Positions 9,511 to 17,031 of a DNA stretch of 64,000 nt are shown here, piece after piece. The notes beneath the pieces were generated by a model, which was not told the origin of the DNA, did no database searches, and was given only the letters and a program-made list of their open reading frames with translations. How positions within the stretch are numbered: position 1 is the stretch's first letter; the number at the start of each line of letters is the position of its first letter. The position numbers and the translations under genes were made by a program. The DNA is from Sunxiuqinia sp965230765. GTDB taxonomy: Bacteria > Bacteroidota > Bacteroidia > Bacteroidales > Prolixibacteraceae. The stretch spans positions 1,922,001 through 1,986,000 of the forward strand of contig CBDDLR010000001.1 of assembly GCA_965230765.1 (NCBI GenBank), given 5' to 3'.

Positions 9511-10428
9511 ATGGGAAAACTTCGAAACATTATTCGCGACTATTTTACTTTCACTCGTAATGAACGAATTGGCCTTTATATACTTATTGGAATAATTGTC
9601 GTACTTCTGGTCGTTAACCGATTAATCTTTTATTTCGAAACTCCAGGGGAAATCAACAGAGATTCTTTCGAAAAATATATTGAGTCCTTTCATAAAGAAA
9701 AAGAGGAACAACCTCACAAAAAAGACCAATCGCTGTTTAGCTTCAATCCTAACCAGATCGACTCGTTGTCCCTGGATAGTTTGGATATGCCAGCCTCAAT
9801 AAAATCAAATCTTTATAAGTATGTGTTAAAAGGTGGTTCGTTTAGGTATAGATCGGATATGAGAAAGTTGTATGGAATGAATGATTCTGTTTTTTCTGCG
9901 CTAAGCCCATATATTGATCTGCCTGAAAAGCCAATTGTTAAAATAAAACCAAAACGAAAAGTTCAAGCAAAAATGAACCATGCGTTTAAGGTTGATAAGC
10001 CCAAGGCAACGCTGGAAGAAATAAAACCAATCGAATTGAACGCTGCATCGGTTGAAGAATTAAAATCGCTTTATGGAATTGGTGAGGTACTCTCTTCAAG
10101 AATTGTTAAGTATAGAAATTTACTTGGTGGTTATTATCAGATTGAGCAATTGAAAGAAGTTTATGGATTGTCTGAAGAAACGTACCAGGCGGTTGCAAAA
10201 CACTTGGCGGTTGATCGTGATTCAATTAAAAAAATAGACATAAATTTTGCTTCAGGAAAAGAACTCGTTAGGCATCCTTATCTGAAATGGGACGATGTGA
10301 ATTCAATTTTTGAGCATAAAAGTGAAGTTGGATTTATAAAAACGATTGATCAGCTACTTGAAAATGAAGTTTTAAATGATACAATCTACAATAAAATCTC
10401 ACCTTATCTTAAAACTAAAAATCCTTGA
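9511..10428 (+). CDS. Helix-hairpin-helix (ComEA-like) membrane-anchored protein
   Basis: Protein of 305 residues with a cytoplasmic N-terminal stretch containing FTFTRNERIGLY, one membrane segment (GLYILIGIIVVLLVVNRLIF, residues ~21-40) and then an external region with several helix-hairpin-helix repeats. The clearest repeat is IELNAASVEELKSLYGIGEV followed by SSRIVKYRNLLGG, and a second lies near IDINFASGKELVRHPYL. ComEA-type HhH proteins bind DNA during uptake, but many Bacteroidota HhH proteins have no assigned role, so only DNA binding outside the membrane is suggested. Confidence 0.78.
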   Translation: MGKLRNIIRDYFTFTRNERIGLYILIGIIVVLLVVNRLIFYFETPGEINRDSFEKYIESFHKEKEEQPHKKDQSLFSFNPNQIDSLSLDSLDMPASIKSNLYKYVLKGGSFRYRSDMRKLYGMNDSVFSALSPYIDLPEKPIVKIKPKRKVQAKMNHAFKVDKPKATLEEIKPIELNAASVEELKSLYGIGEVLSSRIVKYRNLLGGYYQIEQLKEVYGLSEETYQAVAKHLAVDRDSIKKIDINFASGKELVRHPYLKWDDVNSIFEHKSEVGFIKTIDQLLENEVLNDTIYNKISPYLKTKNP

Positions 10429-10495
10429 AATACGTTTAAGAATAAGGTGTACAAGACTTGGTATTTACTTTTGATTCTAAAAAAATTGTAATAAA

Positions 10496-10526
10496 TTTGA
10501 TTAGTAGCATAGAATTCATAAATTTG
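10496..10526 (+). promoter_or_regulatory. Promoter of rpsU
   Basis: TTTG at 10496-10499 and TAAATTTG at 10519-10526 are separated by exactly 19 bases, an essentially perfect Bacteroidota housekeeping promoter. Transcription would start near 10533, 28 bases before rpsU. Confidence 0.75.
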
Positions 10527-10560
10527 CGGCTCAATTTTAACAGCATAAAAAGTTATAAAT

Positions 10561-10752
10561 ATGATCGTTATTCCAGTTAAAGAAGGCGAAAATATCGAAA
10601 GAGCCCTGAAGAGATTTAAAAGGAAGTTTGAAAAAACAGGTGTAATTAAAGAATTACGTGATAGGCAAGCTTATACAAAGCCTTCTATATCAAGAAGAGC
10701 TGAGGTTAAGAAAGCTATCTATATTCAACAACTGCAACGTCAGGAAGACTAA
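10561..10752 (+). CDS. rpsU: 30S ribosomal protein S21
   Basis: Small basic ribosomal protein of 63 residues, with the usual start MIVIPVKEGENIERALKRFK and a lysine/arginine-rich remainder (KRKFEKTGVIKELRDR). S21 sits on the 30S platform near the anti-Shine-Dalgarno region. It follows a strong promoter and precedes the Xer recombinase gene by 43 bases; rpsU-xer-hpf is a common Bacteroidota gene order. Confidence 0.95.
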   Translation: MIVIPVKEGENIERALKRFKRKFEKTGVIKELRDRQAYTKPSISRRAEVKKAIYIQQLQRQED

Positions 10753-10795
10753 TCGGTATTTAGCCTGATTCCTGTTTGCACTTAATGGTTTGTAG

Positions 10796-11680
10796 ATGAC
10801 CCATCAGGAATCGTTTTTAAAATATTTGAAGTTCGAGAAAAGGTGTTCACAACATACTGTGATCGCCTACAGGAAAGACCTCGATCAGTTTGAAGAATTT
10901 TTATTCAAAACGGTCGGGGATTTTGACATTTTAGACGTTAATGCAAAAATGGTTCGGGCTTGGATTGTTGAGATGATGGGAAAAGGAGCTACGGCAAAAA
11001 CTGTAACCCGGAAAATTACAGCTCTAAAATCGTTTTATAAATACTTAATGAGGCAAGAGCTTATTGAAAACAGTCCGGTTGCAAATGTTTCAACGCCAAA
11101 GTTGCCTAAAAAACTACCCATCTTTGTAGATGAAAATAACTTACATCAATTACTTGATAATGGTTATTTTTCTGAAGACATGGAGGGTTTGAGGGATTTG
11201 TTGATTGTAAGTCTGTTTTATGGAACAGGAATCCGTCGTTCTGAATTGATCAATTTGAAGGATGGAGATTTTCAAACAAAAGAAAATCTCGTGAAGGTGC
11301 TCGGCAAGAATAATAAAGAGCGGATAGTACCTTACCCGAGGAATATGAACGACCAAATTGAAGCTTACATTAAATTAAGGAATCAGGAGTTGGAGACCCG
11401 GGATGCATTTTTCTTTTTAACATCAAAAGGTAAAAAGGTTTACGACAAATTAATATATCGGGTAGTCCAAAAAAACTTGAGTTTGGTGACTACCCTGGAG
11501 AAAAAGAGCCCACATGTGCTTCGGCACAGTTATGCAACTCATTTACTGAACCGGGGAGCAGATTTGAATGCCGTTAAAGAATTGTTGGGGCATGCAAACT
11601 TGGCGGCGACCCAGGTTTATACGCATACATCAATGGAGAAACTACAAAACGTTTACAAACAAGCTCATCCCAGAGCTTAA
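10796..11680 (+). CDS. xerC: Tyrosine recombinase XerC/XerD
   Basis: Site-specific recombinase of 294 residues, the usual length for a chromosome-dimer resolving Xer protein. The N-terminal SAM-like core-binding domain spans residues ~1-90. The catalytic domain contains Arg147 in GTGIRRSEL, His240 and Arg243 in HVLRHSYATHLL, His266 in LLGHANL, and the nucleophile Tyr275 in QVYTHTS. All expected catalytic residues are present. Its housekeeping position between rpsU and hpf argues against a phage or island integrase. XerC versus XerD cannot be decided from one gene alone. Confidence 0.87.
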   Translation: MTHQESFLKYLKFEKRCSQHTVIAYRKDLDQFEEFLFKTVGDFDILDVNAKMVRAWIVEMMGKGATAKTVTRKITALKSFYKYLMRQELIENSPVANVSTPKLPKKLPIFVDENNLHQLLDNGYFSEDMEGLRDLLIVSLFYGTGIRRSELINLKDGDFQTKENLVKVLGKNNKERIVPYPRNMNDQIEAYIKLRNQELETRDAFFFLTSKGKKVYDKLIYRVVQKNLSLVTTLEKKSPHVLRHSYATHLLNRGADLNAVKELLGHANLAATQVYTHTSMEKLQNVYKQAHPRA

Positions 11681-11698
11681 ATTATAGGAGGACAAATT

Positions 11699-12001
11699 AT
11701 GGAAATTTCAGTACAAACAATTCACTTTACAGCAGATAAAAAATTAGTCGATTTTGCAAATAGAAAACTTGGTAAGCTGGATAATTTCTTCGAAGGAATA
11801 ATTTCGGCTGAACTTACCCTGAAAGTTATGAAGCCAGAGACTGCTGAAAACAAGGTTGCAGAGATAAAACTGTCTATTCCATCTAAAGATTATTTATTTG
11901 CCAAAAAGCAGGCTGACAGCTTCGAAGAGGCTATTGATTTATGTAATGATGCCATCCGTCGTCAACTCACCAAATTCAAAGAAAAACTGAAGGAAAAATA
12001 A
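11699..12001 (+). CDS. hpf: Ribosome hibernation promoting factor (short HPF/RaiA family)
   Basis: Protein of 100 residues that would bind the 30S decoding region and block mRNA and tRNA when growth slows. It starts MEISVQTIHFTADKKLVDFA and keeps the beta-alpha-beta-beta-beta-alpha pattern, with a basic C-terminal helix (IRRQLTKFKEKLKEK). It lacks the C-terminal dimerisation domain of long HPF, so it is the short type. A GGAGG ribosome-binding site lies just upstream, a good Shine-Dalgarno for this phylum. It follows the recombinase gene after 18 bases. Confidence 0.88.
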   Translation: MEISVQTIHFTADKKLVDFANRKLGKLDNFFEGIISAELTLKVMKPETAENKVAEIKLSIPSKDYLFAKKQADSFEEAIDLCNDAIRRQLTKFKEKLKEK

Positions 12002-12023
12002 TTGCTAAAAAAAACTTCAATTC

Positions 12024-12055
12024 TTGTGAATTAATTAAAAATATTTATACATTTG
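12024..12055 (+). promoter_or_regulatory. Promoter of the tRNA-tuf operon
   Basis: TTG (12024-12026) and TACATTTG (12048-12055) are separated by 21 bases, matching the Bacteroidota promoter pattern. It would drive the four tRNAs and probably tuf. Confidence 0.6.
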
Positions 12056-12105
12056 CAAACCCTTTTTGGACAAGTCTCTGGTTAGACGGAGATTATGGGT
12101 TAAAG

Positions 12106-12144
12106 TCCCCTGTAAGCTTTGTTGAAGTTGGTGTTTGCAGGGGA
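12106..12144 (+). other. Leader hairpin upstream of the tRNA cluster
   Basis: TCCCCTGTAAGC (12106-12117) can pair with GTTTGCAGGGGA (12133-12144) in a 12-bp stem including G-U pairs, with a 15-base loop. There is no T-run after it, so it is not a simple terminator. It lies in the ~120-base leader between the promoter and the first tRNA-like sequence and may be a processing or stability element. Confidence 0.4.
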
Positions 12145-12174
12145 TCGATGTGAAAAGAAATTAATGTTGAAGTT

Positions 12175-12213
12175 GCCGAATTAGCTCATCCCGATAGCTA
12201 TCGGGAGGCCAGG
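12175..12213 (+). pseudogene. 5' tRNA-Thr fragment interrupted by an 18-bp palindrome
   Basis: Bases 12175-12188 (GCCGAATTAGCTCA) equal the first 14 bases of the intact tRNA-Thr at 12248. The D-loop is then replaced at its tip by a perfect palindrome, TCCCGATAGCTATCGGGA (12189-12206), after which GGCCAG of the D-loop resumes. The rest of the tRNA is not recognisable. It is a broken duplicate of the neighbouring tRNA. Confidence 0.7.
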
Positions 12214-12247
12214 GTCCGAAACGTTCTGGTTCGCTTAAGTCGGAAAC

Positions 12248-12321
12248 GCCGAATTAGCTCAGTTGGCCAGAGCACGTGATTTGTAATCTCGGGGTCCCCA
12301 GTTCGAATCTGGGATTCGGCT
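12248..12321 (+). tRNA. tRNA-Thr (TGT)
   Basis: Full cloverleaf: acceptor GCCGAAT/ATTCGGC, D-stem GCTC/GAGC, anticodon loop TTTGTAA with anticodon TGT, and T-arm CCCAG-TTCGAAT-CTGGG. The anticodon stem has a T-T mismatch at the 29-41 pair. The 3' CCA is not encoded. It lies between two broken copies of itself. Confidence 0.93.
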
Positions 12322-12340
12322 CGAATAACGAAATAGGGTT

Positions 12341-12384
12341 GTCCCCAGTTCGTCCCGATAACTATCGGGACTGGGATTCGGCTC
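12341..12384 (+). pseudogene. 3' tRNA-Thr fragment interrupted by a palindrome
   Basis: GTCCCCAGTTCG (12341-12352) and CTGGGATTCGGCTC (12371-12384) reproduce the T-arm, the 3' acceptor strand and the following bases of the intact tRNA-Thr. In place of the three T-loop bases AAT there is TCCCGATAACTATCGGGA (12353-12370), a near-perfect palindrome differing by one base from that at 12189. No 5' half is present. Confidence 0.7.
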
Positions 12385-12413
12385 AAGTTCTAAAAAAATA
12401 CTGAAAAATATAT

Positions 12414-12499
12414 GGGGAGATACCAAAGTGGCCAACTGGGGCAGACTGTAAATCTGCTGTCTTATGACTTCGTAGGTTCGAATCCTGCTCTCCCCACCA
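12414..12499 (+). tRNA. tRNA-Tyr (GTA)
   Basis: Long variable-arm tRNA with acceptor GGGGAGA/TCTCCCC, anticodon loop CTGTAAA (anticodon GTA), variable arm around 12456-12472 and T-arm GTAGG-TTCGAAT-CCTGC. Discriminator A is at 12496 and CCA is encoded at 12497-12499, unlike the other three tRNAs here. Confidence 0.95.
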
Positions 12500-12578
12500 C
12501 TGGGAATACCAAATTCCAGCATCCAAAATCCAAAAAAGATAATTTGGAATTTGTGATTTGTTATTTGGGTTTTTAGTT
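12500..12578 (+). repeat. AT-rich inverted and near-tandem repeat between tRNA genes
   Basis: The spacer between tRNA-Tyr and tRNA-Gly has CAAATTCC near 12508 and GGAATTTG near 12545 as inverted copies, and repeated AATTTG/ATTTG units (TTTGGAATTTGTGATTTGTT). It has the look of a dispersed intergenic repeat. No gene is seen. Confidence 0.4.
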
Positions 12579-12583
12579 AGGTT

Positions 12584-12656
12584 GCGGGAGTAGCTCAGCT
12601 GATAGAGCATTAGCCTTCCAAGCTAAGGGTCGCGGGTTTGAATCCCGTCTCCCGCT
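12584..12656 (+). tRNA. tRNA-Gly (TCC)
   Basis: Cloverleaf with acceptor GCGGGAG/CTCCCGC, D-stem GCTC/GAGC, anticodon stem TTAGC/GCTAA around loop CTTCCAA (anticodon TCC), and T-arm CGGG-TTTGAAT-CCCG. CCA is not encoded. Confidence 0.95.
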
Positions 12657-12674
12657 CAACTTTAAAGGAATATC

Positions 12675-12746
<72 letters not shown>

Positions 12747-12788
12747 CAATTTTGAAAAGATTGATTAAAATTAAAATAATTATTAGTT

Positions 12789-13976
12789 ATGGCTAAAGAA
12801 CAATTTATTAGGGATAAAGACCACGTTAACATTGGTACTATTGGCCACGTTGACCACGGTAAAACTACCCTTACAGCTGCTATTACTACTGTATTAGCTA
12901 AAAGAGGTTTGTCTGAAGTTAAGTCTTTCGACTCTATTGACAGTGCTCCTGAAGAAAAAGAGCGCGGTATTACAATTAACACTGCTCACGTTGAGTACCA
13001 AACTGCTAATCGTCACTACGCTCACGTTGACTGTCCTGGTCACGCCGACTACGTGAAGAACATGGTAACTGGTGCTGCTCAGATGGACGGTGCTATCATC
13101 GTTGTTGCTGCAACTGATGGTCCTATGCCTCAAACTCGTGAGCATATCTTGTTGGCTCGTCAGGTAAACGTACCTAGATTGGTAGTTTTCATGAACAAAG
13201 TTGACATGGTTGAAGATCCTGAATTGTTAGAGCTTGTTGAAATGGAAATCCGCGAATTGTTGGACTTCTACGAATTCGATGGTGATAACGCTCCTGTAAT
13301 CCAAGGTTCTGCACTTGGTGCATTGAACGGTGAAGCAGAGTGGGAAGAAAAAGTAGTTGAATTGATGGAAGCTTGTGATACTTGGATTCCACTTCCTCCA
13401 CGTGATGTTGATAAGCCATTCTTGATGCCAGTTGAAGACGTATTCTCAATTACTGGTCGTGGTACTGTTGCAACAGGTCGTATCGAAACTGGTGTTATCC
13501 ACACAGGTGATGAAATGCAGTTGATCGGACTTGGCGCTGAAGGTCGCAAAACAGTTTGTACTGGTGTTGAAATGTTCCGTAAAATTCTTGATGATGGTCA
13601 AGCTGGTGACAACGTAGGTTTGTTACTTCGTGGTGTTGACAAGAAAGAAATCAAGCGTGGACAAATTTTGGCTGCTCCTGGTTCAATTACTCCTCATACT
13701 AAATTCAAAGCTGAGGTTTACGTATTGAAGAAAGAAGAAGGTGGACGTCACACTCCATTCCATAACAAATACCGTCCTCAGTTCTACCTACGTACGCTTG
13801 ACGTAACAGGTGAGATTACTTTGGAAGAAGGTCGTGAAATGGTAATGCCTGGTGATAACGTAACTATCAACGTTAGCCTTATCTACCCTGTAGCAATCAA
13901 CGAAGGTCTACGTTTCGCAATCCGCGAAGGTGGACGTACTGTTGGTGCAGGTCAGGTAACTAAAATTGTAGAGTAA
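12789..13976 (+). CDS. tuf: Translation elongation factor Tu
   Basis: GTPase of 395 residues that brings aminoacyl-tRNA to the ribosome. G motifs: GHVDHGKT (residues ~19-26), RGITI (switch I), DCPGHADY (switch II) and NKVD. Domains 2 and 3 follow with GRGTVATGRIETG and the terminal GRTVGAGQVTKIVE. Codon use is strongly biased (GGT, CGT, AAC, GTT), typical of a very highly expressed gene. It is preceded by tRNA-Thr and followed by a terminator-like hairpin and secE. Confidence 0.98.
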   Translation: MAKEQFIRDKDHVNIGTIGHVDHGKTTLTAAITTVLAKRGLSEVKSFDSIDSAPEEKERGITINTAHVEYQTANRHYAHVDCPGHADYVKNMVTGAAQMDGAIIVVAATDGPMPQTREHILLARQVNVPRLVVFMNKVDMVEDPELLELVEMEIRELLDFYEFDGDNAPVIQGSALGALNGEAEWEEKVVELMEACDTWIPLPPRDVDKPFLMPVEDVFSITGRGTVATGRIETGVIHTGDEMQLIGLGAEGRKTVCTGVEMFRKILDDGQAGDNVGLLLRGVDKKEIKRGQILAAPGSITPHTKFKAEVYVLKKEEGGRHTPFHNKYRPQFYLRTLDVTGEITLEEGREMVMPGDNVTINVSLIYPVAINEGLRFAIREGGRTVGAGQVTKIVE

Positions 13977-14000
13977 TCTTTACAAACATATACAGCATGA

Positions 14001-14030
14001 TGTCCCGGGTCTTAACGATCCGGGACTCTT
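14001..14030 (+). terminator. Hairpin after tuf
   Basis: GTCCCGG (14002-14008) pairs with CCGGGAC (14020-14026), followed by TCTTT. The T-run is short, so it may only partly terminate or may be a processing site. Confidence 0.55.
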
Positions 14031-14031
14031 T

Positions 14032-14097
14032 GCGGATGAAACCCAACGGGGGTTTTTCTGCTTTTTAGAAAATCAAGTTCGAACCTTGACATCCGAC
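14032..14097 (+). other. Cloverleaf-like, tRNA-remnant sequence between tuf and secE
   Basis: The segment can fold like a shortened tRNA: GCGGATG (14032-14038) with CATCCGA (14090-14096, 6 of 7 pairs); ACCC/GGGT as a D-like stem; TTTTC/GAAAA (14054-14058 and 14068-14072) around a 9-base loop; and TCAAG-TTCGAAC-CTTGA (14073-14089), a perfect T-arm with canonical T-loop. There is no variable loop and no normal anticodon loop, so it is not a standard tRNA. The AAACCC/GGGTTTTT part could alternatively be a terminator. Confidence 0.35.
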
Positions 14098-14117
14098 AAC
14101 TTTATAAAACGAAAAGA

Positions 14118-14309
14118 ATGAAACTTAGAACTTATTTAGAAGAAGCTTATTCAGAGCTTGTTCATAAAGTTTCCTGGCCAACTTGGAAAGAGTTGCAGAA
14201 TAGTGCATTTATTGTTATGGTTGCTTCCTTAATTATAGCACTTGTTGTATTCGTAATGGATATCTCTTTTGAGAACATTATGAACTTTGTGTACAGTTTA
14301 TTTTATTAA
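14118..14309 (+). CDS. secE: Preprotein translocase subunit SecE
   Basis: Small inner-membrane protein of 63 residues that clamps SecY in the protein-export channel. It has the conserved amphipathic stretch with VSWPTWKELQNS (residues ~18-29) followed by a single membrane helix (FIVMVASLIIALVVFVMDI). This is the minimal one-helix SecE of most bacteria. It precedes nusG by 18 bases, as in nearly all bacteria. Confidence 0.95.
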   Translation: MKLRTYLEEAYSELVHKVSWPTWKELQNSAFIVMVASLIIALVVFVMDISFENIMNFVYSLFY

Positions 14310-14327
14310 TACTATTTGGAGAACGAA

Positions 14328-14876
14328 ATGAGCGAACACGTAAAAAAATGGTATGTTCTGAGAACGATCGGAGGAAAAGAGAAGAAGGTCAAAGAATATA
14401 TCGAAAGTGAAATTGCAAATGCCGGACTCCAAGAGTATGTTTCACAGGTACTGATACCTACCGAAAAGGTATATCAAATTCGGAATGGTAAAAAGATTAG
14501 CAAAGAGCGAAACTTTTTTCCCGGTTATGTATTGATTGAGGCTGCTCTTGTAGGTGAGATTCCTCACATGTTGAAAAATATGACCAACGTGATAGGTTTC
14601 TTAGGTGACACCAAAGGAGGAGATCCTGTGCCAATGCGCCAGTCTGAAGTTAACCGCATCTTAGGACGCGTTGACGAAATGGCTGAAACTGATGCTGAAG
14701 TGAATATCCCTTATGTTGTGGGAGAAACTGTGAAAGTCACTGACGGTCCTTTTAACGGATTCAACGGAATCATTGAAGAAATCAATGAAGAGAAGAAGAA
14801 GTTGAAAGTGATGGTCAAAATTTTTGGACGAAAAACACCTTTGGAACTTAGCTACATGCAAGTCGAAAAGGAGTAG
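14328..14876 (+). CDS. nusG: Transcription termination/antitermination protein NusG
   Basis: Transcription factor of 182 residues that binds RNA polymerase through its N-terminal domain (KKWYVLRTIGGKEKKVKEYI) and uses a C-terminal KOW domain (GETVKVTDGPFNGFNGIIEE) to contact Rho or ribosomal protein S10. The ATG at 14328 is chosen over an upstream in-frame TTG at 14316 because GGAG lies seven bases before it and the N terminus then matches the family. The gene is part of the secE-nusG-rplK operon. Confidence 0.95.
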   Translation: MSEHVKKWYVLRTIGGKEKKVKEYIESEIANAGLQEYVSQVLIPTEKVYQIRNGKKISKERNFFPGYVLIEAALVGEIPHMLKNMTNVIGFLGDTKGGDPVPMRQSEVNRILGRVDEMAETDAEVNIPYVVGETVKVTDGPFNGFNGIIEEINEEKKKLKVMVKIFGRKTPLELSYMQVEKE

Positions 14877-14896
14877 TAATTATTTATTATTAAATT

Positions 14897-15340
14897 ATGG
14901 CTAAAGAAGTTGCTGGATTAATTAAGTTACAAATTAAAGGCGGTGCAGCTAATCCTTCACCACCGGTTGGGCCAGCATTAGGTGCCAAAGGGGTTAATAT
15001 TATGCAGTTCTGCAAGCAGTTTAACGGCCGGACACAAGACCAGGCAGGTAAAGTGCTCCCCGTTATTATTACTGTATATGCAGATAAATCGTTTGATTTT
15101 GTAATTAAACAACCCCCAGTAGCCGTTCAGTTGCTTGAAGCAGCGAAACTTAAATCAGGATCACCTGAACCACACATAAAAAAAGTGGCTCAAGTTTCCT
15201 GGGATCAGGTTAGAGGCATTGCCGAATCGAAAATGTCTGACCTAAACTGTTTCACTGTTGAATCAGCTATGAAAATGGTTGCTGGTACTGCCAGAAGCAT
15301 GGGAATCACAGTTAAAGGCGAATTCCCATCGAATAACTAA
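14897..15340 (+). CDS. rplK: 50S ribosomal protein L11
   Basis: Ribosomal protein of 147 residues that binds the GTPase-associated centre of 23S rRNA. It has the proline-rich NPSPPVGPALGAKGVNIMQF block of the N-terminal domain and the C-terminal rRNA-binding domain ending GTARSMGITVKGEF. It follows nusG by 20 bases. Confidence 0.97.
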   Translation: MAKEVAGLIKLQIKGGAANPSPPVGPALGAKGVNIMQFCKQFNGRTQDQAGKVLPVIITVYADKSFDFVIKQPPVAVQLLEAAKLKSGSPEPHIKKVAQVSWDQVRGIAESKMSDLNCFTVESAMKMVAGTARSMGITVKGEFPSNN

Positions 15341-15354
15341 TTAAATATTTTAAA

Positions 15355-16053
15355 ATGGGCAGAATTACAAAGAATAAAAAGCTTGCTCTTGAGAAACTAG
15401 AAGAAGGCAAAGTCTATACGCTACAGGAAGCTGCATCATTGGTAAAGGAAGTTACCTTTACTAAATTCGATGCTTCTGTAGATATTGATGTACGCCTTGG
15501 AGTTGATCCGAGAAAAGCGAATCAGATGGTTAGAGGCGTTGTATCCTTACCCCACGGAACAGGTAAAGAAGTCCGCGTTTTGGCATTGGTAACACCTGAT
15601 AAAGAAGCTGAAGCTAAAGAAGCTGGAGCTGACTACGCAGGTCTTGATGATTTCATTGAAAAAATCAAAGGCGGATGGGTAGATTTTGACGTTGTTATTA
15701 CTATGCCCCCGGTTATGGGTAAGGTTGGGCCATTAGGCCGTGTTCTTGGACCACGTGGTTTGATGCCAAACCCAAAAAGTGGTACTGTGACCATGGAAAT
15801 TGGCAAGGCCATTGCAGAGGTTAAACAAGGTAAAATTGATTTCAAAGTTGATAAATTCGGTATTATACACACTTCGATTGGAAAAGTATCTTTCGATGCT
15901 GATAAAATCGCAGACAATGCCAAAGAGTTTATGACCATGATCAACAAGCTTAAACCTGCTGCAGCTAAAGGTACTTACATTAAAAGTATTTACTTGTCAA
16001 GCACTATGAGCCCTGGAATTCAAGTTGAACCAAAGTCAGTTTCTGACCAGTAA
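15355..16053 (+). CDS. rplA: 50S ribosomal protein L1
   Basis: Ribosomal protein of 232 residues forming the mobile L1 stalk. Signature GRVLGPRGLMPNPKSGTVT is present. In many bacteria L1 also represses its own operon by binding the mRNA leader; no matching leader structure was identified here. It lies 14 bases after rplK. Confidence 0.97.
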   Translation: MGRITKNKKLALEKLEEGKVYTLQEAASLVKEVTFTKFDASVDIDVRLGVDPRKANQMVRGVVSLPHGTGKEVRVLALVTPDKEAEAKEAGADYAGLDDFIEKIKGGWVDFDVVITMPPVMGKVGPLGRVLGPRGLMPNPKSGTVTMEIGKAIAEVKQGKIDFKVDKFGIIHTSIGKVSFDADKIADNAKEFMTMINKLKPAAAKGTYIKSIYLSSTMSPGIQVEPKSVSDQ

Positions 16054-16064
16054 AATATGAGAGA

Positions 16065-16583
16065 ATGAAAAGATCAGAAAAATTACAGATTATCGATAAT
16101 CTAACCGAACAGATCAATTCGTACAATCATTTTTACCTGGCAGACATCGCTGACTTAAACGCTGAAGACTCAAGTGATTTAAGGCGCCTATGTTTTACCA
16201 AAGATGTAAAACTGGTTGTAGTAAAGAATACACTATTGCGTAAAGCTCTTGAAAATTCTGAAAAGAATGCCGAAGAACTTTACGAAGCACTCAAAGGAAA
16301 TACATCAATCATGTTTTCCGACGCGGGTAATGTACCTGCAAAACTGATTAAAGAATTTACAAAAGAACACGATAAACCAGTATTGAAAGCTGCGTTTGTT
16401 GAAGAATCAGTTTACGTTGGAGAAAACCAATTGGATGTATTAACTTCAATTAAGTCGAAAGACGAATTGATTGGCGATCTTGTTGCACTGTTACAATCAC
16501 CAATGAAAACAGTTATTGGTCAATTGCAATCAGGTGGTAATAAGATCCACGGTGTTTTACAAACACTTTCAGAGAGAGAATAA
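16065..16583 (+). CDS. rplJ: 50S ribosomal protein L10
   Basis: Ribosomal protein of 172 residues, base of the L7/L12 stalk. The N-terminal rRNA-binding domain includes LRRLCFTKDVKLVVVKNTLL and the C-terminal helix that holds L7/L12 dimers follows. It lies 11 bases after rplA and 36 before rplL. Confidence 0.96.
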   Translation: MKRSEKLQIIDNLTEQINSYNHFYLADIADLNAEDSSDLRRLCFTKDVKLVVVKNTLLRKALENSEKNAEELYEALKGNTSIMFSDAGNVPAKLIKEFTKEHDKPVLKAAFVEESVYVGENQLDVLTSIKSKDELIGDLVALLQSPMKTVIGQLQSGGNKIHGVLQTLSERE

Positions 16584-16619
16584 TTTTAGTTACAATTTTA
16601 TCGCATAAAAATTAAGGAA

Positions 16620-17000
16620 ATGGCAGATTTAAAAGTACTTGCAGAAGAGTTAGTAAACTTAACTGTAAAAGATGTTAATGAATTAGCTGACATTTTAAAA
16701 ACAGAATATGGAATTGAACCTGCTGCTGCTGCTGTAGCTGTAGCTGGACCTGCTGCTGGTGGCGGCGAAGAAGGTGGTGCTGCTGAGCAAACTGAATTCG
16801 ACGTAATCTTGAAAGCAGCTGGTGGTTCTAAACTTGCTGTTGTTAAGTTAGTGAAAGAATTAACTGGTTTAGGTCTTAAAGAAGCAAAAGCAGTTGTTGA
16901 CGAAGCACCTAAAGCAATCAAAGAAAAAGTTTCTAAGGACGAAGCTGAAGCACTTAAAACTCAGTTAGAAGAAGCAGGAGCTGAAGTAGAACTTAAATAA
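16620..17000 (+). CDS. rplL: 50S ribosomal protein L7/L12
   Basis: Acidic stalk protein of 126 residues that recruits translational GTPases. It has an N-terminal dimerisation helix pair, an alanine/glycine-rich hinge (AAAAVAVAGPAAGGGEEGG, residues ~39-57) and the C-terminal domain with LKAAGGSKLAVVKLVKELTG and LGLKEAKAVVDEAPK. Codon bias is strong, as for tuf. Confidence 0.97.
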   Translation: MADLKVLAEELVNLTVKDVNELADILKTEYGIEPAAAAVAVAGPAAGGGEEGGAAEQTEFDVILKAAGGSKLAVVKLVKELTGLGLKEAKAVVDEAPKAIKEKVSKDEAEALKTQLEEAGAEVELK

Positions 17001-17031
17001 GAGACTAACGACCTTAATACCAGGTCTATAT

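Noticed and set aside
12060..12174. An additional tRNA or small RNA in the leader before the tRNA cluster
   Set aside because: The hairpin is clear but no T-arm, anticodon loop or acceptor pairing could be made.
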